From positions 62,001 to 126,000 of the forward strand of contig NZ_JALKCH010000012.1 in assembly GCF_023016805.1 (NCBI RefSeq): a stretch of DNA of 64,000 nt, written 5' to 3'. Positions 16,680-25,463 of the stretch are shown here, piece after piece. The DNA is from Ancylobacter crimeensis (GTDB lineage: Bacteria > Pseudomonadota > Alphaproteobacteria > Rhizobiales > Xanthobacteraceae). A program made the position numbers and the translations under genes. A model generated the notes under the pieces. It had not been told where the DNA came from. It worked only from the letters and a program-made list of their open reading frames with translations, and did no database searches. Position 1 is the stretch's first letter. Each line of letters begins with the position of its first letter.

Positions 16680-16744
16680 GGTGCAACCCGGTGTCATCGA
16701 AGGTGCAACCTTTCGTGCGGAAAAATGTAAGGAGAGGTGCAACC
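16680..16744 (-). promoter_or_regulatory. put control region with three GGTTGCACC operators
   Basis: GGTGCAACC on the plus strand (GGTTGCACC on the minus strand) occurs at 16680-16688, 16702-16710 and 16736-16744, spaced 22 and 34 bp. GTTGCA is the known recognition core of the PutA DNA-binding domain in enterobacteria, so these are probable autoregulatory operators. They lie between putA and the divergent luciferase-like oxidoreductase gene and could control both. A chance cluster of a 9-mer in 65 bases is very unlikely. Confidence 0.75.
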
Positions 16745-16823
16745 CGATGAAGACCGGTTGTCCGTCGTATTCTATCGTGCGCGACCCTTGCGGGCGAAAA
16801 GCCGGCGCCCCACCTCCCTGACC

Positions 16824-17885
16824 ATGAACGCACATTCACGCCCACAAGGCTCCGCCGTGCCGCTGTCGGTCCTCGACCTGTCCTTCGTCGCCTCCGGCCA
16901 CAGCGGGCCGGACGCGCTGAGAGGCACGCTCGACCTTGCCGCGCATGTGGATGCGCTCGGCTATGCCCGCTTCTGGGTCGCCGAGCATCATAACCTGCCC
17001 TCGGTCGCCTCCGGTGCTCCGGACATCATGGCGGGACAGATTCTCGCGCGTACGCAGCGCATCCGGGTCGGCTCCGGCGGGGTGATGCTGCCGAACCATG
17101 CGCCGCTGATGGTTGCAGAGCGGTTCAAGGTGCTTGAGGCACTCTACCCGGACCGCGTGGATCTCGGCCTCGGCCGGGCGCCCGGCACCGATCACCTCAC
17201 CTCCATCGCCTTGCGGCGGCGCCAGAATGTCGAGCCCGAGGACGATTTCCTCGATCGGCTCCGCGAACTCATGGCCTATGACGAGCACACCTTCCCGAGC
17301 GACCATCCCTTCCGCAACATCGGGGTGATGCCGGTGGATGTGGAACTGCCGCCGATCTGGCTGCTGGGCTCCAGCGGCTACAGCGCGCGTCTGGCGGCGC
17401 AGATCGGGGTGGGATTCGCCTTCGCCCACCACTTCGCCACCCATGACGTGTTGGACGCCATGCTGAGCTATCGCTCCGGCTTCCAGCCCCATCAGGGCCG
17501 GCTCATGAAGCCGCATGCGATATTGGCGCTTTCGGTGGTCTGCGCGGACACCGATGCGGAGGCGGAGTATCTCGCGGGCTCCATCGACCTGTCGCATCTC
17601 AACCGGCAGCGCGGCGTCTTCGCCCCGATCCCGACGCCGGAGGAGGCGGCCGCCTACCCCTACACCGAGGCCGACCGCCGCTTCCTCGACCGCAACCGCG
17701 ACCGGGTTCTGGTCGGCGGCCCGGAAAAGGTGGCGGAGGGGCTCAACCGCTTTCTCGCCACCACGCTGGCAGACGAGTTGATGATCGCGACCCCGGTTCA
17801 CGACCTCGCGGCCAAGAAGCGCTCCTACGACCTGCTGGCGCAGATGCGCGACTCGCTGGTCTCGGGCGTGCCGGTCTCCGGCTAG
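16824..17885 (+). CDS. luciferase-like flavin-dependent oxidoreductase
   Basis: 353 residues from the ATG at 16824 (MNAHSRPQG); the frame extends upstream through the PutA boxes but that part is not protein-like. It belongs to the bacterial luciferase-like (LLM) class: LSVLDLSFVASG at the N-terminus, YARFWVAEHHN, the VGSGGVMLPNHAPL block and DLGLGRAPGTD, all typical of the MsnO8-like group. Such enzymes use FMNH2 or F420 and an unknown organic substrate. Divergent from putA across the operator cluster, so expression may respond to proline. The stop codon TAG lies at the edge of a dispersed palindromic repeat. Confidence 0.92.
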   Translation: MNAHSRPQGSAVPLSVLDLSFVASGHSGPDALRGTLDLAAHVDALGYARFWVAEHHNLPSVASGAPDIMAGQILARTQRIRVGSGGVMLPNHAPLMVAERFKVLEALYPDRVDLGLGRAPGTDHLTSIALRRRQNVEPEDDFLDRLRELMAYDEHTFPSDHPFRNIGVMPVDVELPPIWLLGSSGYSARLAAQIGVGFAFAHHFATHDVLDAMLSYRSGFQPHQGRLMKPHAILALSVVCADTDAEAEYLAGSIDLSHLNRQRGVFAPIPTPEEAAAYPYTEADRRFLDRNRDRVLVGGPEKVAEGLNRFLATTLADELMIATPVHDLAAKKRSYDLLAQMRDSLVSGVPVSG

Positions 17886-17988
17886 AGCCATTCATCGTTT
17901 CACGGAATCGATGAATGGTTCTAAGCTATTGATAGAACGAATTTTCTTCACGCGAACCGGTATCCGCTTCGCTTGAAAATGCGCTAGG
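17884..17988. repeat. dispersed intergenic palindromic repeat, copy A (full length)
   Basis: Two modules: a hairpin CATTCATCG...CGATGAATG (17890-17920) and a second unit with TTTTCTTCACGCGAACCGG and TATCCGCTTCGC followed by GAAAATGCGC (17942-17984). Related copies occur at 28096-28154 and 59887-59935. The outer ends CTAGAGC/GCGCTAG carry the stop codons of both convergent flanking genes. Similar sequences are widespread in Hyphomicrobiales genomes (from memory). It may act as a bidirectional terminator or a MITE-like element. Confidence 0.8.
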
Positions 17989-18964
17989 ACGCGGCGGGCC
18001 TGCCCGGCCGCGTCACCAGCCAGATGCCGGCGGCGATCGGCACGATGCCGACGATGTCGAGCGGGGGGATCGCCTCGCCCAGCAGCAGCCAACCGAAGAA
18101 CAAACCGAGCGGCGGCATGAGGAAGTGCAGGCTGGAGGCCGCCGTCGCGCTGGAGCGGGTGAGCAGGTAGAACCACAGCCCGTAACCGCCGATCGACACC
18201 GCGACGACCAGATAGGCGAGGCCGTAGAGCAGATCGGCCGTGAGCCGCACCTCGTGCAGATTCTCGCTCGCAAGCGCCACGGGCAGCAGGAGGACGGCGC
18301 CGGAAAGGCTCTGTATCGCCGTTCCGAGCCAGACGCCGCCCTGCGGCTTCAGATATTTGAAGGCGATGGTGCCGGCGGCGAGCGAGAGGCAGCCGCAGGC
18401 GATGAGCAGCGTGCCGAACAGGCTCTCATGCCCGCCGGCAAGGCGCGAGCGCAGCACGATGGCGACGCCGGCCAGGCCGAGCCCGATGCCGAGCCATTTC
18501 GCCAGCGTCAGGCGCTCGCCGAGCACCGGGCCGGCGGCGAAGGCGACGACCAGCGGCAAGCAACTGGTCAGCACCGCGACATAGGCGGAGGAAGCGTAGG
18601 TCAGTCCCACCCAGTTGAAGCCGAGATAGAGCGCATTGTTGAGCGCACCGATGAAGGCGAGCGCATAGAGGTCACGCCGCCGCAGCCGCAGCGGGCCGTC
18701 CACGAGCCGCGCGAGACCCAGCATCAGCACGCCGGCCAACACGAAGCGGGCGGTGAGCAGGATGAGCGGCGGGCTCGCGGAAAGCGCCAGCTTCGCCCCG
18801 GCAAAGGCCGACGACCACAGGATGCAGAACAGCCCGACCAGCAGCGGCAGCGGCAGGAAGGTGCGTGGCGCCGGCGCGGCTGCGGCCATGGGTGCGGCCA
18901 AGGGCGTGGCGGCGGTGGCGGCCGGTCGAGTGGCGGCTGGGCCGGATGTGGTCGGTTCGCTCAT
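17984..18964 (-). CDS. EamA/DMT-family transporter
   Basis: 326 residues starting at 18964 (MSEPTTSGPAATRP); a longer frame upstream is not protein-like. After an Ala/Pro-rich cytoplasmic tail of about 30 residues there are ten hydrophobic segments in two repeats of five, each an EamA domain (FLPLPLLVGLFCILWSSAFAG starts the first; LFGTLLIACGCLSLAAGTIAF starts the second). It probably exports or imports a small metabolite by a drug/metabolite-transporter mechanism; the substrate cannot be told. The TAG stop is provided by the adjacent repeat element. Convergent with the luciferase-like gene. Confidence 0.92.
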   Translation of the reverse strand: MSEPTTSGPAATRPAATAATPLAAPMAAAAPAPRTFLPLPLLVGLFCILWSSAFAGAKLALSASPPLILLTARFVLAGVLMLGLARLVDGPLRLRRRDLYALAFIGALNNALYLGFNWVGLTYASSAYVAVLTSCLPLVVAFAAGPVLGERLTLAKWLGIGLGLAGVAIVLRSRLAGGHESLFGTLLIACGCLSLAAGTIAFKYLKPQGGVWLGTAIQSLSGAVLLLPVALASENLHEVRLTADLLYGLAYLVVAVSIGGYGLWFYLLTRSSATAASSLHFLMPPLGLFFGWLLLGEAIPPLDIVGIVPIAAGIWLVTRPGRPAAS

Positions 18965-19235
18965 CTGCGGGGCCTTGGCTCGGGGCGCGGACCATAGGCG
19001 CAGAACCGGCGCGGGGTGAAACGCGATGTTTCGATGCGCCCCATGAGGAAAGCCGATGCCGGCGATGGACCTCCTGACGCCGGCACGCGATACCTCAACC
19101 AAAATCATGCCAGTGCGACCATAAAACGGTTGCTGCCCCTGCGGCATTGGGTCAAACACCGTCGCATGGTGTCTCGCATGGCCTGCCTTGCGGGCCTATC
19201 GTTCGCCGCCGACCTGTCCGGCAGGCGGGTTCAGC

Positions 19236-20519
19236 ATGGGCATGCCGATGATCGAATTCCTGATGGTGCTGCTCGGTGCCCGCCTCATCCGCCGCAAATG
19301 GTGGGTGCTGGCGGCGCTGGGCGTGATCTGGCTGGCAATCGGGCTCTTCTTCGTCGTCAACGCGCTTTATGACGAATACCGGATCTCGCCGAGCCTGTTC
19401 GCGGTGCCTCTCCTGATCGACGCGACGGTTTCTGTCATTGCCGGCATTGCCTCACAGGGCACGCGACGCACGATGCGCCTCGTCAAGGCGGCGTTCCTTC
19501 TGGCGATTTGCGCGCTCATCATGGCGCACACGCCGCACAGCGACATGATCATCGGCATCCTGACCGGTATCGTGATCATCGCCGATGGTGCCTGGCGCGC
19601 GGCGAGCGCTTGGGTGGTGCGCTTCTCGAAGTGGCGACGGCAGATCGTGCTGGCCGGGTTCGAGTTCGCGTTCGGCATCTGGTCCTTCGTGCCCTGGCCG
19701 ACCCAGTGGCGCGGCTCGGTCGGCATCGACGTGGGAACGCTGATAGCGGTCATGGCCGTCAGCATGATCGTGCTGGCGCTGCGCATCCGTCGGCTGCCGC
19801 ATGGCGTGCGGATGGCGACGCTGTTCAGCGACGGCTGGCCGCGCTCCGGCACCGTCCTCGGCGAGGAGCATCCGTTCAATCCGTCCGGCACGCTGACCGT
19901 CCATGTATGGACCCCGACCGGCACGCTCGCCAATATAGGCGTCTCCCGCTATGTCGCCGCGCTGGACGCGAAGGGCGTCGTCTCCACCGGTCATGCGGCG
20001 CTGGAGGCGGGCGGGGATGTCTATGTAAGCCACTACCCGGCGGTGGAGATCGAGCGCGACCAGTCGCAGTTCACCCGTACCCTGCGCGCGACACAGGACA
20101 ATGACGTGCCCGGCAAGTTTCAGCCGAGCTACGCGATCGAGAGCGCGGAATGGTGTCCCTCGACCCGGCAGGTCGAACTTGCCGGCGTCAATGTCGAGGC
20201 GCTGCGCGGCTTCTGGGCGGAGTACAGCACGGACACCACTTACAACCTCACCAACCGCAACTGTTCAAGCGCGGTGGCGAAGGCGGTCGATTCGGCGGTC
20301 GAAGGCCTGTTCGAGCGGGAGGGCCGCTCGCCCTGGTTCGTGGCGCGCCTCGTGCTGATGCCCGAATTGTGGGCCGGGGGGCTGATGCGCCGCCGCGCCG
20401 CCGCCATGGCATGGACGCCGGGCATGGTGCTGGATTATGCGCGGGCCATTTCCGGCATCATGGAACTGACGCCGCGCCCCGCTGCGACCACCTCCCACCC
20501 CCGCGAGGCCCGCCCATGA
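19236..20519 (+). CDS. membrane protein with HdeD-like domain and permuted papain-like (NlpC/P60-type) C-terminus
   Basis: 427 residues from ATG 19236 (MGMPMIEFLMVLLGARL). The first 200 residues hold six or so transmembrane helices in a DUF308/HdeD-like pattern (WWVLAALGVIWLAIGLFFV ...). The soluble rest has TGHAALEAGGDVYVSHYP and, about 95 residues later, NLTNRNCSSAVAKAVD. A His in an early strand followed by an NC motif at a helix start is the order seen in circularly permuted NlpC/P60 (LRAT-like, DUF4105-like) hydrolases, so a Cys-His amidase or acyltransferase site at the membrane is likely. The stop overlaps the next gene's start (ATGA), so it is cotranslated with an MFS transporter. Confidence 0.75.
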   Translation: MGMPMIEFLMVLLGARLIRRKWWVLAALGVIWLAIGLFFVVNALYDEYRISPSLFAVPLLIDATVSVIAGIASQGTRRTMRLVKAAFLLAICALIMAHTPHSDMIIGILTGIVIIADGAWRAASAWVVRFSKWRRQIVLAGFEFAFGIWSFVPWPTQWRGSVGIDVGTLIAVMAVSMIVLALRIRRLPHGVRMATLFSDGWPRSGTVLGEEHPFNPSGTLTVHVWTPTGTLANIGVSRYVAALDAKGVVSTGHAALEAGGDVYVSHYPAVEIERDQSQFTRTLRATQDNDVPGKFQPSYAIESAEWCPSTRQVELAGVNVEALRGFWAEYSTDTTYNLTNRNCSSAVAKAVDSAVEGLFEREGRSPWFVARLVLMPELWAGGLMRRRAAAMAWTPGMVLDYARAISGIMELTPRPAATTSHPREARP

Positions 20520-21682
20520 CCCTGCATGAGGGAACCGCCCCGCTCGCCGGCCACACCCTTCTGGCGCGGGCCGCGGTCATCGCCACCGCGACCATCTTCG
20601 GACTGACCTACAGCCTCAGCGCGGCGCTGATCGCGCTCGATCTCGCCGAGCGCGGGCTCAGCGAGGCATTGATCGGTGCAAATGCGGCCATGCACGCCGT
20701 GGGCGTTCTGGTGACGGCGGTGCTGCTGCCGCACATCACCGCGCGCTTCGGGTTGCGACCGACGGTGATCGGCGCGCTCCTCAGCGCCGCGGTGCTGCTG
20801 TGCCTGTTTCCGTCCTTCCCGCTGGTGTGGCTCTGGTTCCCGCTGCGGCTCATGCTGGGCATGGCGTCCGAGGTGCTGTTCGTGCTGTCGGAGACGTGGC
20901 TGAACGCCCTGTCCTCGGAACAGTCGCGCGCCCGCACCATGGGCGCCTATACGGCAGCGCTCTCGGTGGGCTTCGCGCTGGGACCGCTGATCCTGTCCTT
21001 CGCCGGCTCGGACGGCTTCCTGCCTTATCTCATCGGCGCGGGCCTTGCGGCGGGGGCGGCGGGCCTCGTGGTTTCGCCGGCGGTGGTGGCGCCGCGTATC
21101 GAGGGGCACGCCCACTCCAATCCGTTGCGCTATGTCGGCCTCGCCCCGGTGGCGATGGCGGCGACGGCGCTGAACGCGGCGGTGGAGACGGCGGGCCTCA
21201 CCTTCCTCACCCTTTATGCGATGTCGCTCGGCTGGGCGGAGACGCAGGCCACCCAGCTCATGACCTGCATGATGTTCGGCGCCATCGTGCTGCAGCTTCC
21301 GATTGGCTGGCTCGGCGACAAGATGGACCGCGAGCGCCTCATCATCTGGCTCGCCGTGCTCTCGGCGGCGAGCGCGCTGGCGTGGCCCTTCGCGCTGGGC
21401 TCGGTTTGGGCGATCTACCCGCTGCTCTTCGTGTGGGGCGGGCTGTTCGTGGGCATCTACACGATCATGCTCACCATCGTCGGCAGCCGGTTTTCGGGCA
21501 GCGAGATCATCGGCATCTACGCCGGCATGGGCGTGTTCTGGGGCGTCGGCGCGCTGATCGGCCCGACGCTGGCGGGCGCGGCGATGCAGGTGACGACGCA
21601 TGGGCTGGTGCTGTTCGTCGCCATGGCCTGCGCCGCCTTTGCGTTAGCGGCGCTGCGTCTGAAGGCCGGCTCCGCGCGCTGA
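20516..21682 (+). CDS. MFS transporter
   Basis: 388 residues starting at 20516, with ATGA overlap to the preceding gene. Twelve hydrophobic segments in two halves; MFS motif-like loops are visible at GLRPTVIGAL and GWLGDKMDRERLI (the motif A loop D-K-x-D-R between helices in the second half). It resembles the YfkF/UMF2-type group with an MFS_1 domain. Substrate unknown. Its coupling to a predicted membrane-bound hydrolase suggests the pair handles the same cell-envelope or lipid-like compound, which is speculation. Confidence 0.92.
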   Translation: MTLHEGTAPLAGHTLLARAAVIATATIFGLTYSLSAALIALDLAERGLSEALIGANAAMHAVGVLVTAVLLPHITARFGLRPTVIGALLSAAVLLCLFPSFPLVWLWFPLRLMLGMASEVLFVLSETWLNALSSEQSRARTMGAYTAALSVGFALGPLILSFAGSDGFLPYLIGAGLAAGAAGLVVSPAVVAPRIEGHAHSNPLRYVGLAPVAMAATALNAAVETAGLTFLTLYAMSLGWAETQATQLMTCMMFGAIVLQLPIGWLGDKMDRERLIIWLAVLSAASALAWPFALGSVWAIYPLLFVWGGLFVGIYTIMLTIVGSRFSGSEIIGIYAGMGVFWGVGALIGPTLAGAAMQVTTHGLVLFVAMACAAFALAALRLKAGSAR

Positions 21683-21688
21683 GCCGCG

Positions 21689-22438
21689 TCAGGCGCCGGC
21701 GATCCGGCCGAGGATGTCCGCCATCTCGGCCGGCTCGCTAAGGAAGGGCGAGTGGCCGGAATTGATCTGGTGGATCGCCGCCCCCGGCACCGCCGATTGC
21801 ATCTCCCGCTGCACGGGAAGGGGCAGGGCCTGATCGTGCAGGCACTCGACATAATGGCGCGGCAGGCTGCCATAGCGGCCGGGCGTGATGGCGGAAACCG
21901 CGGCGAAGGGCGCGTGCGGGGTGACCTTCACCAGATTGGCGAGCGCCACCTCGATGTCGCGCTCCGTGCAATCCGAATAGAGCGAGCGCACGATGAGGTC
22001 GCGCTTGGACAGGTCGATGCCGAGCCCCTCCCGGCCCATGCGCAGCATGCCCTGCGTCGCGACGATGGCGGGATCCTTGAGATAGGCCGGCGTCATGACG
22101 AAATCGCGCGCGCTTTTGCCGGCCGGCGCCATGAAGCCGGTGAGGTAGACGAGCGCCTCGATCTTCTCCGCCATCAGCTCGCCGAGCCATGTGCAGGTCG
22201 CGCCGCCGACCGAATGGCCGACCAGTATGGCCTTGCCCTCGACCCGCTCCAGGGCGGCCTTCACCGGCGCGGCATAGATCGCGATGTCGGTGACGGCGGC
22301 GGTCGGGGTGGGGTTGAACCCGTGGCTGGCGAGGTCCGGCATGATGACGGCATGGCCCTGTGCGGCGAGCAGGTTCGCCACCTTCACGAAGCAACCGCCC
22401 CAATGCCAGGAACCGTGGATAAGGATGAAGGTCGCCAT
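21689..22438 (-). CDS. alpha/beta hydrolase, methylesterase/HNL-like
   Basis: 249 residues. The start at 22438 (MATFILIHGSWHWGG) is chosen because GGAG lies eight bases upstream; an ATG six codons earlier lacks such a site. The oxyanion HGSWHWGG, nucleophile elbow VGHSVGGATC and catalytic His in INSGHSPFLSEP place it in the salicylate-binding-esterase/hydroxynitrile-lyase-like group of alpha/beta hydrolases. Likely an esterase for a small aromatic or alkyl ester. It is convergent with the MFS gene, six bases away. Confidence 0.9.
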   Translation of the reverse strand: MATFILIHGSWHWGGCFVKVANLLAAQGHAVIMPDLASHGFNPTPTAAVTDIAIYAAPVKAALERVEGKAILVGHSVGGATCTWLGELMAEKIEALVYLTGFMAPAGKSARDFVMTPAYLKDPAIVATQGMLRMGREGLGIDLSKRDLIVRSLYSDCTERDIEVALANLVKVTPHAPFAAVSAITPGRYGSLPRHYVECLHDQALPLPVQREMQSAVPGAAIHQINSGHSPFLSEPAEMADILGRIAGA

Positions 22439-22634
22439 GGGTCTGCTCCGTGTCATGCCGTGCGAGTGTCGCCGCGCGAGTCTGGCCGGTTGGTAGCTTT
22501 CGCGCGCCGGCTCGTCCAGTCCGCTGCCGCCGGCAATCAGGCTTGGCAGCGCGGTGCCTCGCGGTCACAATGCCCGCGAAGGAGGCTTGCCTGCGAATGA
22601 GGCTTCGCCCCCGCCTTCTCGCCGGGAGATGCCA

Positions 22635-24023
22635 ATGGCCTATCGCCACATGATCGGGACGCGCAGCCATGTCTTCGCCGATCTGCGCGAGCTGATGGCC
22701 AAGGCGACGCCTCCGCGCTCCGGCGACATGCTGGCCGGCATCGCCGCGACCTCGGCGGAGGAGAACGTCGCCGCCCGCATGTGCCTCGCCGAGGTGCCGC
22801 TTTCGACGTTCCTCAGCGAGGCGCTGGTTCCTTACGAGGGCGACGAGGTTACCCGCCTCATCATCGACACCCACGATGCCGCCGCTTTCCGCCCGCTGTC
22901 GCACATGACGGTGGGCGATTTCCGCGACTTCCTGCTCTCCGAGCGGGCGAGCTCGGCGGTGCTGGCGGCGCTGGCGCCGGGGATCACCCCGGAGATGGCG
23001 GCGGCGGTCTGCAAGCTGATGCGCAACCAGGACCTTATCATGGTCGCGCGCAAATGCCGGGTGGTGACCCGCTTCCGCAACACGATCGGCTTGCCGGGCA
23101 CGATGGCGGTGCGGCTCCAGCCCAACCACCCGACCGATGATGCCGCCGGCATCACCGCGGCGATCCTCGACGGGCTGCTCTATGGCTGCGGGGATGCAGT
23201 GATCGGCATCAACCCGGCCTCGGATAGTCTGCCCGTGCTGTCCGACCTGCTGAAGCTGATCGACGGCATCATCCAGCGTTTCGACATCCCGACCCAAGGC
23301 TGCGTGCTCACCCATGTGACCACCTCGATCGAAGTGATCAATCGCGGCGTGCCGGTGGATCTGGTGTTCCAGTCGGTGGCGGGAACTGAGGCGGCGAACG
23401 CCTCGTTCGGTATCGACCTCGCGGTGCTGAAGGAAGGCCGCGAGGCGGCGCTCTCGCTGAAGCGCGGCACGCTCGGCGACAATGTGATGTATTTCGAGAC
23501 CGGGCAGGGCTCGGCGCTCTCGGCCGGCGCCCATCACGGCGTCGACCAGCAGACGCTGGAGGCCCGCGCCTATGCGGTGTGCCGGCCGTTCCAGCCGCTG
23601 CTGGTGAACACCGTCGTCGGTTTCATCGGGCCGGAATATCTCTATGACGGCAAGCAGATCATCCGTGCCGGGCTGGAGGACCATTTCTGCGGCAAGCTGA
23701 TGGGCGTGCCGCTGGGCTGCGACGTCTGCTACACCAACCATGCCGAGGCCGACCAGGACGACATGGACACGCTGATGACGCTGCTCGGTGCGGCGGGCGT
23801 CACCTACATCATGGGCATTCCCGGTTCGGACGACGTGATGCTGAACTACCAGTCCACCTCGTTCCACGACCAGCTCTATCTGCGCGAGGTGCTGGGCCTG
23901 AAGCGTGCGCCGGAATTCGCCCGCTGGCTGGCCGAGATGGGCATCACCGATCTCGACGGGAAGCTGCGGCCGCAGGGCGCCAACCATCCGCTGCTCGCCG
24001 CCGCGCCGGGGATGGCGGCGTGA
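22635..24023 (+). CDS. eutB: ethanolamine ammonia-lyase large subunit
   Basis: 462 residues from ATG 22635 after GGGAGATGCCA. Near-full-length match in layout to Eut[40 protein letters not shown], the substrate region LQPNHPTDD and [20 protein letters not shown], and [14 protein letters not shown]. With EutC it forms the adenosylcobalamin enzyme that splits ethanolamine to acetaldehyde and ammonia. Its stop overlaps the eutC start (GTGA). No reactivase (eutA), permease or B12 riboswitch is seen nearby, so supporting functions are encoded elsewhere. Confidence 0.97.
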   Translation: MAYRHMIGTRSHVFADLRELMAKATPPRSGDMLAGIAATSAEENVAARMCLAEVPLSTFLSEALVPYEGDEVTRLIIDTHDAAAFRPLSHMTVGDFRDFLLSERASSAVLAALAPGITPEMAAAVCKLMRNQDLIMVARKCRVVTRFRNTIGLPGTMAVRLQPNHPTDDAAGITAAILDGLLYGCGDAVIGINPASDSLPVLSDLLKLIDGIIQRFDIPTQGCVLTHVTTSIEVINRGVPVDLVFQSVAGTEAANASFGIDLAVLKEGREAALSLKRGTLGDNVMYFETGQGSALSAGAHHGVDQQTLEARAYAVCRPFQPLLVNTVVGFIGPEYLYDGKQIIRAGLEDHFCGKLMGVPLGCDVCYTNHAEADQDDMDTLMTLLGAAGVTYIMGIPGSDDVMLNYQSTSFHDQLYLREVLGLKRAPEFARWLAEMGITDLDGKLRPQGANHPLLAAAPGMAA

Positions 24024-24925
24024 CGGAGGCGAAGGGCATGGAGGCGAAGGGCATAGAGGCGAAGGGCATGGAGGCGAATGCCGCAGAGGTTTCCGCCGCC
24101 GATGCGGACCAGCCTTCGGTGCAGCGCGACAGCTGGCGGCGGCTGGCGGCGATGACGCCGGCGCGCATCGCGCTCGGGCGGGCCGGCGCGGGGCTGCCGA
24201 CCTCCGAAGTGCTGCGCTTCTCGCTGGCCCACGCGCAGGCGCGCGATGCGGTGCACGCGCCCTTCGATGCGTCCGAGGTGGAGGCCGGCCTCGCGGGGCT
24301 CGGCTTTCCGACGCTGGCGGTCACCTCGGCGGCGAGCGGGCGCGACATCTATCTGCGTCGGCCTGATCTCGGGCGCCGGCTTTCCGACGAGAGCCGGGCC
24401 GCGCTGGCCGACTGGCGCGCGCTGGCCGGACGGGGGGCGCCTGAGAATGCGCCGGACCTCGCCCCCGATCTCGCCATCGTGGTGGCGGACGGGCTGTCCT
24501 CCACCGCCATCCATGTGCAGGTGGTGCCGTTCCTCCAAGCGTTCCGTGCCCGCATCGCCGAGCATGGCTGGCGCGTCGCGCCGGTCGTGGTGGCGAGCCA
24601 GGCGCGGGTGGCGCTCGGCGACGAAGTGGGTGCGCTGCTTGGCGCTCGGGCGGTGGTGGTACTGGTTGGCGAGCGGCCGGGCCTCTCTTCGCCGGACAGT
24701 CTCGGCCTCTATCTCACCTTCGACCCGAAGGTCGGGCGCACCGACGCGGAGCGCAACTGCATCTCAAATGTGCGCGGGGAGGGGCTGTCCCACGCGCACG
24801 CCGCCTTCAAGCTGAGCTGGCTGCTGAAGGAGGCGCTGGCGCGCCGCCTGACCGGCGTGAACCTGAAGGACGAGAGCGACGACCTGCTGGTCGCCGGCCG
24901 GGTGCCGCCGGTGCGGATCGGTTAG
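24020..24925 (+). CDS. eutC: ethanolamine ammonia-lyase small subunit
   Basis: 301 residues, starting with GTG at 24020 overlapping the eutB stop. After a repetitive N-terminus the protein matches Eut[50 protein letters not shown], and the cobalamin-side residues in [17 protein letters not shown] and [17 protein letters not shown]. The unusual front is [15 protein letters not shown], encoded by 15-bp tandem repeats, giving an extra flexible tail relative to the core enzyme. It provides part of the B12-binding interface of the EutBC complex. Confidence 0.97.
   Translation: MTEAKGMEAKGIEAKGMEANAAEVSAADADQPSVQRDSWRRLAAMTPARIALGRAGAGLPTSEVLRFSLAHAQARDAVHAPFDASEVEAGLAGLGFPTLAVTSAASGRDIYLRRPDLGRRLSDESRAALADWRALAGRGAPENAPDLAPDLAIVVADGLSSTAIHVQVVPFLQAFRARIAEHGWRVAPVVVASQARVALGDEVGALLGARAVVVLVGERPGLSSPDSLGLYLTFDPKVGRTDAERNCISNVRGEGLSHAHAAFKLSWLLKEALARRLTGVNLKDESDDLLVAGRVPPVRIG
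24026..24079. repeat. 15-bp tandem repeat in eutC 5' end
   Basis: GAGGCGAAGGGCATG repeats three times (24026-24070, one copy with A for G at the last base) plus a partial fourth unit GAGGCGAAT. It encodes [10 protein letters not shown] repeats. A short in-frame minisatellite likely to vary in copy number between strains. Confidence 0.9.
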
Positions 24926-25463
24926 CTCTCCCCTGCGCGCGGCGAGAGGCGGCGCCCGCACTCTCCCGAGGGCAGGCCGGCAAACTCTTTCGCTCCAGCC
25001 TGCCAGCAGGCGCGCAACAGCCGGACATGGCCGTTGGAGAGGTGGCGGGCAGCATCTTCTGAGCTTGGGGCTGCTGCCGAAACGGGGGGCAGATGCACGC
25101 GCGCGGTTGCGGCTGGAGGACAGGCGCGAGAGGCGATGCTTTCCGCCCGAGGATCGCCGGCTGGTAGAGGTGGTCGGCTCGGTTGCGGAAGGGCCCGAGG
25201 CGATACTGTTTGCCAAGTCACGGCCGATGGGAGTCGGCGCCTCGCCGGCGGAGGCGCGGTATGCGGCCGGGGAACACGAGGAGACCGCCAGCTTGTTCCT
25301 GCGGATCGGCCACCGCCCGCGGCTCCTGAGCGGCGAGCAGGTGGAGGAGCCGAGGAGAGCCTTAGCGTTCAGCCGAAGAAGCATTCCTGCTGCCAATACG
25401 CGGCGAGGTTGCCTTCATGTACTTCCTTCGTTCGCTAAATGATCCGATTGTCTTTCCCTAGGG
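24926..25463. other. 538-base region without a recognisable gene
   Basis: Open frames of about 100-200 codons exist on both strands here, but none resembles a known family, none has a good ribosome-binding site, and their composition (Arg/Gly-rich) is typical of shadow frames in high-GC DNA. It may be a decayed gene between eutC and the convergent LysR gene. No clear terminator hairpin was found. Confidence 0.5.

Noticed and set aside
12685-16821. A 1378-codon open frame on the plus strand across putA
   Set aside because: It is the antisense shadow of putA in high-GC DNA; the minus strand encodes a full-length PutA with all catalytic motifs.
22457-22634. Possible cobalamin riboswitch before eutBC
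   Set aside because: The B12-box and conserved core were not recognisable.
20435-23987. Very long minus-strand frames (up to 749 codons) across the MFS and eutB genes
   Set aside because: His/Arg/Gly-rich translations with no family resemblance, antisense to well-recognised genes.
24026-24079. CRISPR-like direct repeats
   Set aside because: Units are 15 bp with no spacers and lie in frame inside eutC; no CRISPR array or cas gene was seen in the window.
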